64,000 nucleotides of DNA from Cinclus cinclus (GCF_963662255.1 NW_026912175.1:558001-622000), one strand, 5' to 3'. Positions 45,024 through 56,545 are shown, counted from the first letter of the stretch. Made by a program: numbers and translations. Notes: a model not told the origin generated them from the sequence alone.

Positions 45024-45485
45024 TGTTAGCGTGGAAACATATAGTCACAGGATGATTATATGCAGGTGCATTTATTGAAAAGCTCTGGGAGCTGGGCTAC
45101 AAACCCAAATCTGACCCCAACATGGATTTGAGATGAACATGATTTTATACCCTTTTAATTATGTAACTATATATTAATTATTAAACTCATATTGTTCTAT
45201 TGTATACATTGATCTTATCCAAGCATGAATTACTCTAATTTTCATCAGGTCCTCCAAACACCTTTTCTCATGATTCTTATTACAATTAAACAATAACTAT
45301 ATTCAACTACCAAACAATCGTATCATTTATCATACGGTGATTACACAGGTGCAGTTTCACCTGATCTAATTTGTTCCCAGGGCCTAGTTCCCATTCCCAG
45401 GGCCTAGTTCCCCAGGCCTACCTTACCATCCACTAAATTTATACAATTCCCATGATTTTAGAAACATTTTAACCCTATGCTATCA
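45024..45485 (-). repeat. ERV B 5' LTR
   Basis: 462 bp; partner of 37578-38034. Contains a local duplication of GGGCCTAGTTCCC (about 45379-45412) absent from the 3' copy. Confidence 0.9.
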
Positions 45486-46140
45486 CCTTCAAGGTGGTTT
45501 TAAGCAGCCCATTGCACCGTTCCACTTTCCCAGCCGCTGGTGCGTGATAAGGAATGTGGTACACCCACTCGATGCCGTGTTCTCTGGCCCAGGTGCTTAT
45601 GAGGCTGTTCTTGAAATGAGTCCCATTGTCTGACTCAATTCTCTCAGGGGTACCATGTCTCCAAAGGACTTGTTTTTCCAGGCCCAGGATGGTGTTGCGG
45701 GCAGTGGCATGAGGCACAGGGTAGGTCTCCAACCATCCAGTGGTGGCTTCCACCATGGTCAGCACGTAGCGCTTGCCTTGGCGTGTCTGAGGCAGTGTGA
45801 TGTAGTCAATCTGCCAGGCCTCCCCATACTTATATTTGGACCACCGCCCCCCATACCAGAGGGGCTTCACTCGCTTGGCTTGCTTGATGGCAGCACACAT
45901 CTCACAGTCATGGATAACCTGGGAAATACTGTCCATGGTGAGATCCACCCCTCTATCTCATACCCACTTATAGGTGGCATCTCTGCCCTGATGACCTGAG
46001 GCATCATGGGCCCATCGAGCCAGGAACAATTCTCCCTTGTGTTGCCAGTCTAAGTCTATCTGTGACACCTCTATCCTTGCAGCCTGATCTATCTGCTCGT
46101 TGTGTCAGTGCTCCACATTAGCCCAACTCTTGGGGACATG
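45486..46140 (-). pseudogene. pol: ERVL-type integrase fragment
   Basis: The minus-strand frame 45948-45475 carries an integrase core: WQIDYITLP, ESDNGTHFKN and AAGKVERCNG, giving D, D and E. Upstream (to ~46140) the RNase H end and zinc-binding region (ARWAHDASGHQG) continue with two stops. The style is ERVL-like, as is ERV C. It ends abruptly at the ERV B LTR. Confidence 0.82.
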
Positions 46141-46850
46141 GGCATCTACATGATGGACATTAAATATGTTAATGATTTTGGGAGAAAGGATTATAATATG
46201 TATCTTTATTCCAGGAAAATCAGTGAATATGTATATAAAATAGAGTATAAAAACAGAAGCATTTTCTATTATCACTGTGTGAGTTTGCTGGAGTTATGCC
46301 CCACACATCCAGCCAAATAACGCCTGCTTTCTACAGGAAAACACAGGAGACTGCTCCTCAAACATAGGGCTGAAATGCACAGAAAGAGAATGCTCACAAA
46401 ATTGCACCAAACTGTTTCCAAGCCACCAAAATCCCTGAAATGTAATCAGACAGTTTAATTTAAACAGCAGAATGGGACAGACTCCTTTGCTTTGCAAAGA
46501 ACAAGTACAATATATCTACTTAAGACAATTCCTTCTGGAATAACACATTCCTCAACTTCTCCTGAAACTGGGATTTTATACTAAATACAGACATGACTAA
46601 GACTTTTTTTTTTCCAACCTGACTTTCACGGCAGTCCACTTTTGCCCTGTGAGTCTCACCTTAAAGAGCTTTTGTAAAGATTGTTTTATCTGCAATGACT
46701 TTGTGCCTGTATATGGGAAGTATTTTTAATTATTCTTTTAACCATTGCTGCCCTCAGAGTGGGTTTGCCTGAGGAGAATAGAAGCTCAGACATGCGGGTG
46801 TGAGCAGGCTGCTTCCCCTGGAGTAATCAAAGTATACACAGAGCTCACAT
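46141..46850. other. Unassigned sequence, no gene seen
   Basis: AT-rich at 46170-46290 and otherwise ordinary. No recognisable family. Confidence 0.5.
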
Positions 46851-46854
46851 CTGG

Positions 46855-48106
46855 GATTTGAGAGGTCCCAGCTGGCTGGAATCTGGCAAATGTACAAATG
46901 TCAAGGAGGACAAGAAGGGGGACCCCAGACACTCCAGGCCAGTCAGTCTCATTTCAATACCAAATAAAATAATGGAAAAGTTTATTCTGGGAAGTATTGA
47001 AAAACACCTGGAGGACAATACAGGCATCAGTCAGAGTCAGCATGGCTTCATGAGGGGAAGGTCCTGCTGGTGAAGTCTGATTTCCTTCTACAACAGGGTA
47101 AAACACATCAGTTGATGCAGGAAAGCCAGCACATGGAATCTTTCTGGATTTCAGCAAAGCTTTTGGTACTGTGTCTCCCAGAATGCTTCTGGACAAAGTG
47201 TCCAGCACACAGCTGAATAAACACATTGTGGGATGGGCAAGCAACTGGCTCAGGGGTCAGGCACCAAGGCTGGCAGTGACTGCGGTGACACCACACTGAC
47301 AGTGGTCACCAGTGGGTTCTGCAGGGCTCCACTGCCAGCCCCAGCTCTTCAACATCTTCCTTAAGGACCTGAACACAGGGCTTGAAGGGATAATCAGTGA
47401 ATTTACTGATGACACTAAACTGGGAGGAGCCGTCACCTGCCTGGAGGTCAGAGAGGCTCTGCAGAGAGACCTCACAGCTAGAGATGGGCAATCACCAACT
47501 GTGGAGTTTAACAAGGGCAGTGTCAGATTCTGCCCCTGGGATGGGGCACCCCTGCCTTGGTGTATGGACCAGGAAGGAGAGGCTGGAGAGCAGCTGTGGG
47601 GAGGGACCCAGGGGTCCTGGCCAAGGGCAAGTGGAACATGAGTCAGCAGTGCCCTGGCAGTCCAAAGTGCCACCATGTCCTGGGGCAGCAGGCCCAGCAT
47701 CAGCAGCCGGGCCAGGGAGGGGATTGTCATGCTCTGCTCTGCACTGGGGTGGCCTCACCTTGAGGGACAGCACAACATAGAGAAGACATAAAGCCATTGC
47801 AGAGTGTCCAGAGGATAATAGCAATCTCTTCACTCTCATGAGCAGGGACAGGACTCGAGGAAATGGCTGGAGCTGAGTCAGAGGAGGCTTAGGTTGATTA
47901 GGAAAATCTTTTTCACCTAGAGGGGGCTTGAGCACTGGAACAGGGTCCCCAGAGAAGTGGTCCCAGCCCCAATTCTGTCTTGGGACAAGAAGCATTTGGA
48001 CAGTGCTCTCAGGACCATAGTGGAATTGTTGCGGTGTCCTGTGCAGGGACAGGAGTTGGACTCAATGATCCTGATGGGTCCCTTCCAACTCAGCACATTC
48101 TGAACT
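46855..48106 (+). mobile_element. CR1 LINE, 3' part, decayed
   Basis: Plus-strand CR1 covering part of the reverse transcriptase and the 3' UTR. Frames show RPVSLISIPNKIMEKFILGS and SQHGFMRGRSC, then LFNIFLKDLNTGLEGIISEF followed by TDDTKLGG, all with breaks. The 3' end has the usual CR1 wording (GGACTCAATGATCC...GGGTCCCTTCCAACTCAG) and stops near 48106. 5' truncated, as most CR1 copies are. Confidence 0.92.
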
Positions 48107-48162
48107 TCTCTGAAATTACTTCAGCATCCAGCACTCAACTTCCACTCCAGAATAACTCACCT

Positions 48163-48542
48163 GCCCTGTAGAGGAGATGAATCTCTCTGCAAACAGCCCT
48201 TCAACAGTCCCCTGGAACCTCCTTTGAGATAAGAAAAACTACTTGCTTCGAATGACTCATGTTATAAAAATGCAAGCTCTTCCTATCTTTTTAGAATATT
48301 ACTGGTTGGGTTTGGTTCTTTATAATTGGTTGTCCCAAACAAAGAAAGATAATGTAGTTAGCCAAAATGTGTTTACCCTGTTTTCCATTGGTTTACTTGT
48401 GATCCCCCCAAAACCTATAAAAGTACATGTGTGATCCCCTATCTTTGGATTTGTAGCCTGACCCCTTCACGGACAATAATAAAGCCTGTGGAAAAAAGTC
48501 TGAGCTGCTCTCCCGGTCTTTTTATGCCGGCTGGAAACTACA
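48163..48542 (+). mobile_element. Probable solo LTR (promoter plus polyA module)
   Basis: Has CCTATAAAAG near 48411 and AATAAAGCC near 48478, spaced as in an LTR, and ends GGAAACTACA at 48542. The left edge may be TGTAGAGG at 48167. No target duplication found, so the edges are unsure. Confidence 0.5.
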
Positions 48543-49080
48543 GGTTTCTGTGAGAAACCATGAAGCTAAGTGCCTGAAAGGCCAGCGCTCACAAACCTTG
48601 TCACTTTCCCCTGCCCAACAACACGGCAGGGGACACAACAAAAAGTTACACTGTCCCATCCTGTGTCCCCAGCTCTGCCCTGGCACTGCTGTCGCCGTGT
48701 CCCCTCCTCCTGCCCACAGGGCGCAGGTACAGCTGCAGGGATGGCCTTGTCCCTTGTGTCCCCTCAAGACCCCACGGCTCCTTGGGCACCTTGGAGGGGA
48801 CAGAAAACACCCTCTGGATCAGCGCCCAGTGCACGCTGCCCTTGGGGACACCCCTGTCACCAGCCCTGTCGCTGTCGGGGTGGCTGTAGGAGCGTTTCCA
48901 GCCCTGCAGCCGCTCCCAGCGCTGGCTCCCCAGGGACCCCCCGCCCCTTTTGGGGTCCCCTCCTGGGGTGGTGACGGCCACAGTGTGCCACTTGTAGGTC
49001 TTCAGTAGTGCGGGGGGGGCTCAGGGGTGTCCGGGGGGGCTCACACCTCCATGTGTGGTGGCGGGGAGTCAATTTTGGGG
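48543..49080. other. GC-rich sequence, no gene seen
   Basis: Long frames on both strands reflect composition. It leads into the 184-bp tandem array. Confidence 0.45.
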
Positions 49081-49084
49081 GGTT

Positions 49085-49480
49085 CAGGGGCTGCATTTGC
49101 TGGCGGCATCATGCGGGAAGTCATTTTGGGGGGACCAGGGGTTGGATTTGGGGCTGGTGGGATGGGGAGAGGAATTTTGGGCTTGGATTTGGGGTTGGTG
49201 GGACAGGGGAGGCATTTTGGGGACTGAATTTGGGAGTGATGGGGTAGGGAGAATAATTTGGGTGGGTCCAGGAGCTGCATTTGCTGGCGGCATCATGCGG
49301 GAAGTCATTTTGGGGGGACCAGGGGTTGGATTTGGGGCTGGTGGGATGGGGAGAGGAATTTTGGGCTTGGATTTGGTGTTGGTGGGACAGGGGAGGCATT
49401 TTGGGGACAGATTTGGGAGTGATGGGGTAGGGAGAATAATTTGGGTGGGTCCAGGAGCTGGATTTGAGGGTGGTGGTGGG
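49085..49480. repeat. 184-bp tandem repeat, about 2.1 units
   Basis: The block CTGCATTTGCTGGCGGCATC occurs at 49091 and 49275, and a third unit starts at ~49458 but diverges at once. Within each unit a ~36-bp G-rich sub-block (GGGATGGGG, GGATTTGGGG) repeats. The two full units are nearly identical, so the expansion is recent. Confidence 0.85.
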
Positions 49481-50770
49481 AAGCATCCCCAGCCTGGAAT
49501 CCCCACCTTGAAGGGTCCCAAATTTCCTGACCACCCAGGGGTTCCAAATTTTTGGGTTCTCCTGCCCACCCATGCCAGCCTCCCGCAGCCTCCACCCCTG
49601 CTGGGGACAGGGTGACAGGTGTCCCGCTACCCCTGTGCCCCAAGTGCAGGAGGGACTGGAGGCATTTCTGCTGCGCCCCAACCACACTTCCCTTCCCCCC
49701 TACACCTTGGGGATACCCCTGACCACCTCTTTATCACCCTGGGGTGCCCCTCAGTCAGGGGGTGCTTGGTCACACCGCAGGACCCCCTCTCTGTGCAATC
49801 CCCGAGGTGGGGGTGGTGGCAACATTTTTGGGGTCACTCCCGACCATTTCCTTTTCCCTGCATCATCCTGAGGATGCTGCACCACCCCACATCACCCCCC
49901 CCCCCCAAACACTGCCCCTGCCACAGCATTCCCTGAAGGGACCTTGGGGACTGTCCCCATGTCCTCCCCTCCCCCCTGACCCCCCGTGGTACCTCCACTG
50001 CTCCACCTGTGCTTGGCCCCAGTTCCTGTCGCGACCTCCCCATGTAAACGGGCAGGAGTTTCAGTCACATCCTCACCTCCTCCTCCTTCTCCTGCGGTGG
50101 ACTCACTGGTGACACCAGAACACCACGGGTCACCCTTCGAGGGGACTGCAGAGTCACGGTGGCTCCTGGAGTCCCCCTGGTGTGACAGCTGAGGGGCCTG
50201 AGATCCTGCGGTGACAATCTGGGGGTTGGGTGCTTGTTTTGGAATCTCCAGGGTGGATCCCTAGGTCCTGAAGTCCCCTCCCACCACCATACTCACCCCC
50301 CCCCAGCTCATGCCTCAGTTTCCTCCTCACTCTGCAGGGACTACCCAGAGCTGATGTTCTGATACTGGGTTTATTTTGGGGTGTTTGGGGTTGGGGCAAC
50401 TGGAATGGGCTGGTGGACCAGTGAGGCTGGCCAGGGCGTTGCCAGGCTGGTGATCATCTGTGCTGGGGGCTGGCCAGGCTGGGGGTCTGCAGGACCAAGG
50501 GTTGTCCAGACCAATGTCCAGCTGGGATCTACCCAGAGCATTGTCCATCCAGAGTGGGATCCATGGCTCTGGTGTCCATCTGAACCAGTGTCCAGCTGGT
50601 ATCCATGGCTCTGGTGTCCATCAGGACCAGTGTCTAACCTCTCCTGCCCCCATCCATCCCAGACTCCCTGGCCAGGGATACTCCTCACTGCAGAGTGGAC
50701 AAGACCCACGGTCAGTCCCAAGATGACCCCAAACTCCCTCCCACCAGGAAGTGCATTGAGCAGCGCTTTG
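49481..50770. other. Downstream of zinc-finger gene, no gene seen
   Basis: Contains a 42-bp duplication (about 50560-50640, ATCCATGGCTCTGGTGTCC), a 10-C run near 49907 and ordinary GC-rich sequence. Confidence 0.5.
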
Positions 50771-51290
50771 CCATGGCCAAGATGAAGGTGCTGGTGGCAC
50801 TGTGGTGGCACAAGTGGTGGCATTGATGCCATCCCAGTTCATGTCCCCATCCACGTCCCCCCATATCCATATTCCCCATGTTCCTACTCATGTCCATGTA
50901 CCCTCATGTCCATGTCCCCTTACCCAGGGCTGTGTCCTTACATGTCCTCACACATCCCCACCCATGTCTTTGTCCTGCCACGTCTCCATCCATGGCCATG
51001 TACCCATCCATGTCCACGTCTCCCATTTCCCCACCCATGTCATTGTCCACCACGTGTCCTGATTCATGCCTTAGTACAATGACTTTACCCCGATTTTGGG
51101 TGTTTTTAACGACAAAGAGAAATGAAAGAAAATCTAGGCCACGAGGAGCCAGGAGGATGTGGAGCCCCCAGCCGGGTGCCTTCTCAACATAGATGAGTGG
51201 CAACACAGATCACCGGAGCTCTGCCCACTGGGGGTCACTGGGGATCATCCAGCACAGATCCTGCCATGGGGGATGGAGCTGGAGCAGCAC
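50771..51290 (-). other. Zinc-finger gene 3' module, copy 1
   Basis: 3' flank and UTR of the zinc-finger gene to its right, recognised because it recurs near the other two copies: TTGCCATGGC(C/T)AAGATGAAGG-type block (compare 59871), degenerate CATGTCCC repeats (50880-51060, compare 59930-60070), and the GGATGTGGA...GATGGAGCTGGAG block (51155-51275, compare 54150-54275). Confidence 0.65.
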
Positions 51291-51331
51291 ATGAAGCTTT
51301 TCCCACACTCGGGGCACTCACAGAGCTTCTC

Positions 51332-52400
51332 TTAGCTGAAACTCTGTTGGTGTATGATCAAGTTAGAGTGCTGTGAGAATCTCCTCCCACACTCCCCACA
51401 CCCGTAGGGCGTCTCCCCGGTGTGGATGCGCCGGTGCCTGACGAGGGTGCAGTTTTGCTTGACGCCCCTCCCACAGTCAGGGCAGCAGAAGGGCCTCTCA
51501 TCCATGTGAATGCGATAGTGCTTGAGCAGATCAGAACTGCTCTGAAATCTCTTCCAGCACTTATCACACTCAAAGGGCCTCTCCCCTGTGTGGCTCCTTT
51601 GGTGGACAGTCAATTCTGAACTTATCCTGAAGCTCTTTCCGCATTCCCCACGTTCATAGGGCCGCTCCCCCGTGTGGATTCTCCAGTGGCAGATGAGGTT
51701 GGATTTCTGACTGAAGCTCTTCCCAACTTTTGAGCACTTGTGGGGCTTCTTCCCATCGTGAAGCTGCTCATGGACCACCAGCTCCAAGCTCTGGCCGCGT
51801 CTTTCCTCCTGGGATCCCCCTGATCTGCACTTGCAGCCCCTCCTCATGCGGGATCTCCAGGGCTTTTCCTCCCCGTTGGATTGCTGCACCGTGGAGCTGC
51901 TCAAAACGGCCTCTTCCACGAGGTTCTGCTGCGGGGATTTGTCCTTCCTGGTCTCCTTCCCCTGCTCCATCGGGCCAAGGTTGGGGAATGGGAAATCCTG
52001 GTTTGTGGGAAAACAAGGTCTGAGCACGCTGGGTTTGATGGTCCCTCTGCCCGAGGGCAGCTGGAGAAGCCAGGGCCCCTTGCAGCCTCGGGGAGCCCAG
52101 AGCCCGCTCAGCACCAACCTCCCGCACCCCTCCAGGCTGCCGGGGGTCCCCCGGCTCCGGGTCCAGCAAGATCCCTGCCCTGCAAAAAACCCCTCCCGGA
52201 GACCCTTCCGCCGACTGATTTGGGACGAGCTTCCCCTCCCAGCTCACCTGCGGAGTCCGAGGGGGGGTGATGCTGCCGCAGCCGAGGGAGTTGCTGCCTG
52301 AGGGGAAAACTGCGTGTTTCTGCGGCTGCTACTCTCCCTCCCGTTCTGCCCTGGGGAATTCCAAAGCAGCTGCGCCCGCGGGGCACTGGGAGCGATACTA
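51332..52400 (-). pseudogene. C2H2 zinc-finger gene, decaying
   Basis: Two-exon avian-type DNA-binding zinc-finger gene. Exon 1, probably untranslated, ends at the donor at 52248 (CGCAG|GTGAGC). Exon 2 begins at 51997 (CCAG|GATTT) with ATG at 51970 and reads [16 protein letters not shown], a short acidic/basic linker and five fingers joined by HTGERP-type linkers. Fingers 1 and 2 each lack a zinc-binding Cys (KVGKSF, YERGECG), finger 5 loses its last His, and a TAA at 51334-51332 ends the frame although finger-like sequence (CECPECGKSF) continues downstream. Only fingers 3 and 4 look able to bind zinc. It may still be transcribed. Confidence 0.8.
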
Positions 52401-52439
52401 GGAGCACTGGAAGCGATACTGAGAGCCCCAGAAAGGAAT

Positions 52440-52640
52440 TGGCAGCGCTATCCCTGCCAGGACCGCTCTTACTGGGAGCACTGGCTGCAGCCGGCGGTGG
52501 GCGGGGCCACATACAAGGGCACGGTTATGCAAATCCAGAGCGATCGCGCGCTGTAATTGGTGGGAGGGAGGACCGCGGGGTTTCCCCAGTCACGTGAGGA
52601 TCGACGTGGGGGGGGGGCTGGGGATGGCGGCGGCGTCGGG
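52440..52640. promoter_or_regulatory. GC-rich, possibly bidirectional promoter
   Basis: Contains a GC box (GGGCGGGGC, ~52499), an octamer ATGCAAAT (52527-52534), an inverted CCAAT box (ATTGG, 52556-52560) and an E-box CACGTG (52591-52596). The zinc-finger gene leaves on the minus strand. On the plus strand ATGGCGGCGGCGTCGG followed by GTGAGA (52624-52646) looks like a short coding first exon with donor, but no next exon is visible. Confidence 0.5.
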
Positions 52641-53720
52641 TGAGAGGGGACGGGAACCGGGAATGGGGACGGGGAATGGGAACCGGGTTCGGGAACGGGA
52701 AGTGTGACTGGGAATGGGGACTTGGAATGGGACGGGGAATGGGACCGGGAATACGGGACAGGAACCGGGAATGAGAGCGGGGATGGGAATATGGGAGCAG
52801 GTCAGGGAATGTGGGAGCAGCAAGCAGAGAGAGAATATGGGATGGGGATTAGTGTTCAGAAGTGTTCCAGTGAAACACCCCGGGGCTGTGAGCTCTGCAG
52901 CTGGGCCTGCCCTGGGCTGCTGCGGCCCAGGGCCCCAAGGCTGGAGCTGCAGCCTTGCTCCTGTGTCAAGAACAGGAGCCTCGTGCAGGCCCATGGCCCT
53001 TGCATGGCCCCACTATGAGGGAGGGCTCTGAGGCACAGGGGTGCTGGCAGGATGGGCTGCTGTGGCCAGCTGGGGGCCTCTGAGCAATGCCCAAAGCCTT
53101 GTACTCTCTGCAGCTGGCCAAGGAGAGCAGCAGGGCTGAAGGGTTCATGTGGCACGGCAGCCCCAGCTGTGAAACCCTCGGCCCCCATGGGAGAGGCGGC
53201 CCTCAGGAATGGGACTGGGAATACAGGACAGCACTGGGAATGGAACTGGGAATGGGACCAGGAATGGAGACCAAGATCTGGAATGAGACCGGGAATGGGG
53301 GTGGGGACTGAGAAAGGGCACCGGGGAACAGGGACTGGAAATAAGGACAGCGACTGGCAATACAGGAATGGGACCGGGAATACAGGGCTGGGACTGGGAT
53401 TGGAGACAGTGACTGGGAATGGACCCCAAATACGGGACACAAGCGGGAATGGGACCAGGGATGCAAACATGGGTATGGGACAGGGAATATGGAAAGAGCA
53501 ACCAGAGAGAGAATATGGGATGTGGATTAGGAAGATTGGGAACCTGAGTACGGGAGCAGAACTAGGAATGTGAACTTTGGAACAAGACAGGGACTATAGA
53601 AATGGAAGTATGGAACTGGAGCAGAACTGGGAATATGTCAGTGGGAACAGGACAAGGAATATGGGCCTGGGAATTTGGGAAAGGCAACCAGACAGAGAAT
53701 TCAGGACACTGACAGGGAAT
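52641..53720. repeat. GGGAATGGGAC-type minisatellite, two blocks
   Basis: Degenerate 6-12-bp units of GGGAATGGGAC / GGGAATACGGGAC fill 52641-52850 and 53205-53720. Between them (52860-53200) is non-repetitive GC-rich sequence with no recognised gene. The sense strand is purine-rich. Confidence 0.8.
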
Positions 53721-54287
53721 GAGACCTCGAATGGGATCCAAACTGGCATGGGAGCAGGAGTGGGGTGACTTGGGAATGGGCTGGGGGCAAGGGAGCTGGC
53801 AGCAGGGACAGGGGGATCCTGGACAAGGCACACCAGGGACCGGGATGGGGGGACATGGGGACAGTTCCAGGGCAGGGGGTCCTTGGTCAGCTGCCCCAGA
53901 AACTCTGCCAGGGTGTCCCAGTGCCGACAGAGCTGCTGGGCCTGCAGTGCCCAAAGCCCTGAGCAACCCCCAAGTCCCTCTGAGGAACCCTGAAGTCCCA
54001 CGAACCCAGCATCCCCCACATCCCCTGGAAGATCCCCCCATGTCCCCTTCCACATCTTAGTTCAACATCTTTATTTCTGCCCCAGTTTTGGGTGTTTGGA
54101 AAGGACAAAGAGAAATGCAAAGAAAATACAGGTAACGGGGAGCCAGGAGGATGTGGATCCCCCAGCCAGGTGTCTCCCCAACACGGATCAGTGGCACCAC
54201 AGATCACCAGGACTCTGCCCACCCAGGGTCACTGGAGATCATCCAATGCAGACCCTGCCATGGGGGATGGAGCTGGAGGAACACAGT
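53721..54287 (-). pseudogene. Zinc-finger gene 3' module, copy 2
   Basis: Bases 54055-54287 match 51062-51285 closely (3' UTR and the approach to the last finger). The match is cut at about 54288 by an LTR; finger sequence resumes at 55660. The gene was therefore broken by insertion at its 3' coding end. Confidence 0.7.
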
Positions 54288-54289
54288 CT

Positions 54290-55641
54290 TGGTTTAAAGA
54301 CAGGTGTCTGCTGAGGAAGACAGGAGCCTCTCTTGAAATGGAAAATGTAAACTCTCTCTCTCTGTTATAACTTTGAGATTAAGGAGCTCTCAGGCAAAGA
54401 TATGGGAATAGGAATATCAGATTTTTACTGGGAAAATTAAAAGTATAGTAATATTAAAAAGAAAACACTGATAGAGTTAGAATGCAACCTGACACCCTAT
54501 TGGTCACAGTGTTGGTAGCAGTCTGATTACATGCAGGCTATAGTTTTACTGGAGTGACAGATGTGGTTTTGTTGAAGCAATGATTTTGGAGAAGGGTGTG
54601 TTCTTTTTGATTTTTTTTTTTTTTAAGATTTACTGGTGATGAAGCTGGGCCTGGTCTTTCTGGTCTTTCTCTAGGAATTTAGTGGGAAAAGGTTGCTGTG
54701 ATATTTCAAATTTTAGATTTTATTTAGGTAGGAAATGCTTGGCTCTTCCCCTTGGGTGGGGCATTTCAAATGGGATGATGTAATTTGATTAATCATGCAG
54801 CGAGACTTAATGGCTTATTAACAGAAAATACCTTTGTTATAAATGAGAAAGAAAGTCTCCATATTTAGCAAAATTTAAGTTGCTTTATTTGATATAGACG
54901 GAGCAAGCAGCGCTGGGGAACGTGAGGGGTCAGCGCCCACTCCACGCTCTGTCAAACCTTGGTTTGCAGCTCCTTTTTATAGGATGTTTTTCCTCGTAGT
55001 AATCAATAACTGTTATTTTTTTTGTTGTCATAATTCTGCCAGGTAAGCGGTGGTGGTCAAAAAAACATCCATGGGACCGCTTGTGAAATCTCTGGACAAT
55101 TTGTCAAGTAACCATCTGGTTTTGGTAGATAAAGAACAGCAGAAGTGGGAAGTCTGGTCTTAGCAGATAGGTTGCAATTGATTACACAAAGGCAGGAAAT
55201 CTGATTTTGCAAAATCTTTCAGGCTGTGGGAAATCCTCATTTTGCAAACTGGTATTGAATACAATTTACTAAAAAACACAATATTCATAACAGGGGTATT
55301 TAAAGAGAATGATTTAATCATATATATTTTTCTCTATTTTTCTCTATCTAATGTCCATGCTTCATTTCAGACCTAAGTATTCTGGTTTATACAAACCCCA
55401 CTACTTTTATGATTGACACGAATCTTTTATCAATTATCACACCTTCCTGGACAAAGGATGGGTCCTGAAAGGGGTAAACAAAACTACCCCACCTGGCTTT
55501 AACAGCTGGCCTATTAACAGAAGATATTTCCCCCTGCCCCCTGGAGTTATGATGGATGGGTCATGGAAGAGAGAAGGAACACTGCTCCACCTGCTTTTAA
55601 CAGATGGTGATAGAATATATACTTGTGGTTAACATCTTACA
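54290..55641 (-). mobile_element. LTR inserted in zinc-finger copy 2, itself interrupted
   Basis: Minus-strand LTR starting TGTAAGATGTTAACC at 55641 and ending near 54290 (TTTAAACCAAGAC). Its U5 half matches the ERV C LTR (CATATCTTTGCCTGAGAGCTC) and its promoter half resembles the solo LTR at 26668-27118. It is split by a second LTR at 54835-55441. The exact left edge and target duplication are unclear. Confidence 0.7.
54835..55441 (-). mobile_element. Solo class I LTR nested in another LTR
   Basis: Same family as 26069-26620: minus-strand start TGTGATAATTG (55441) and end TTTATAACA (54835). Flanked by CCTT on both sides, an exact 4-bp target duplication typical of class I elements. No internal sequence remains. 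Confidence 0.88.
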
Positions 55642-55790
55642 TTGCAACCTTAGACTGGCACAAAGCTCTTCTTGCACTCCGGGCACTTGCAGGGCTTCCC
55701 TCAGTGGTGCATCTTGGTATCTGGTGAAATGAGAGCTCTGTGAGAAGCTCTTCCCACACTTGGGGCACTCATGGGGCCTGAGACATCACA
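55642..55790 (-). pseudogene. Zinc-finger copy 2, finger remnant
   Basis: Minus strand reads HECPKCGKSFSQSSHFTRYQ and then shifts; the second His is lost. This is the other side of the insertion at 54288. Confidence 0.72.
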
Positions 55791-56545
55791 AGGGGCAGGG
55801 CTGTGATGTGCTCTGGTACCTGTGACTGAAGGCTGGTAGGGGGTCTTTTGAGATTCAATGCTTCAGACCCAGGAAGCTGCCAGCCTTCCCAGAGAGAGAG
55901 AGTCCTGCAAGGAACTGCCTTCTAGGGGATCTTCTGTCTGTTCTCCTGGCCACTGGATAAGCCTCAGGAAGGGGTAGCTGTGGCCACAAGTCATCAGCTC
56001 TGGTCAGTGATTTAATCTCAGCGATTCCAGCTCTGCTTGCAAGGCTTTCCCAGGCTGCCTCAGGGACAGAGAGACGGGAAGCGTCTTATGGCAAATTCCA
56101 CAAAGATTCCTTTATTATTCAGCAGCTCTGTGAAGGGAGCCAGGAACGACTGCTCCCTAGAGAACTGAGGGAAATAACTGAGGTTTTTATGGGAGAGAGC
56201 AAGGGGGAAAGACCAATTGGTTACAAAGGATTAACATGGATACTAGGGCATGGTGGGATAAGAGAAGCTATTCAGTAGCTCACCATGACAAGAAAAGGTG
56301 TGCTAACCTAATGAGCATCCTTCTAGGAGGGTTGAGATAAGCTAATCACAGCCCACTCAAGGGAAATTCCTCTAAGGCAAAGCCATGGGCCTCCACATTT
56401 GACATCACAAGGAGCAGGGCTGTGATGTGCTCTGGAGCCTGTGACATCACAAGGGGCAGGACTGTGATGTGCTCTGGTGCCTGTGACATCACAAGGAGCA
56501 GGGCTGGCTGTGATTTGTTTGGTGCCTGTGAAATCCCAAGGGCAG
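55786..56545. repeat. ~42-bp tandem repeat split by an LTR
   Basis: Units of GACATCACAAGG(A/G)GCAGGG...GTGATGTGCTCTGG lie at 55786, 56401, 56443 and 56485. The first is separated from the rest by the LTR at 55821-56397. Confidence 0.8.
55821..56397 (-). mobile_element. Probable solo LTR
   Basis: Minus-strand start TGTGGAGGCCC (56397), TATA-like CATAAAAACC near 56190, polyA signal AATAAAGG near 56116, end CAGTCACA (55821). The plus-strand TGTGAC at its left edge is also the next wording of the host repeat, so the edge is ambiguous by six bases. Confidence 0.65.

Larger units (their letters stand above)
37578..45485 (-). mobile_element. ERV B: class I provirus, defective
   Basis: Minus-strand provirus: 5' LTR 45485-45024, primer site 45020-45003, gag, pol, env, polypurine tract (minus AAAGGGGGGAAA, just right of 38034) and 3' LTR 38034-37578. 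LTRs differ by roughly 6% by eye, so it is clearly older than ERV A. Domains are gammaretrovirus-like. The two outer flanks (ACCACCC left, CCTTCAA right) do not form a target duplication, pointing to recombination after insertion. Confidence 0.9.
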
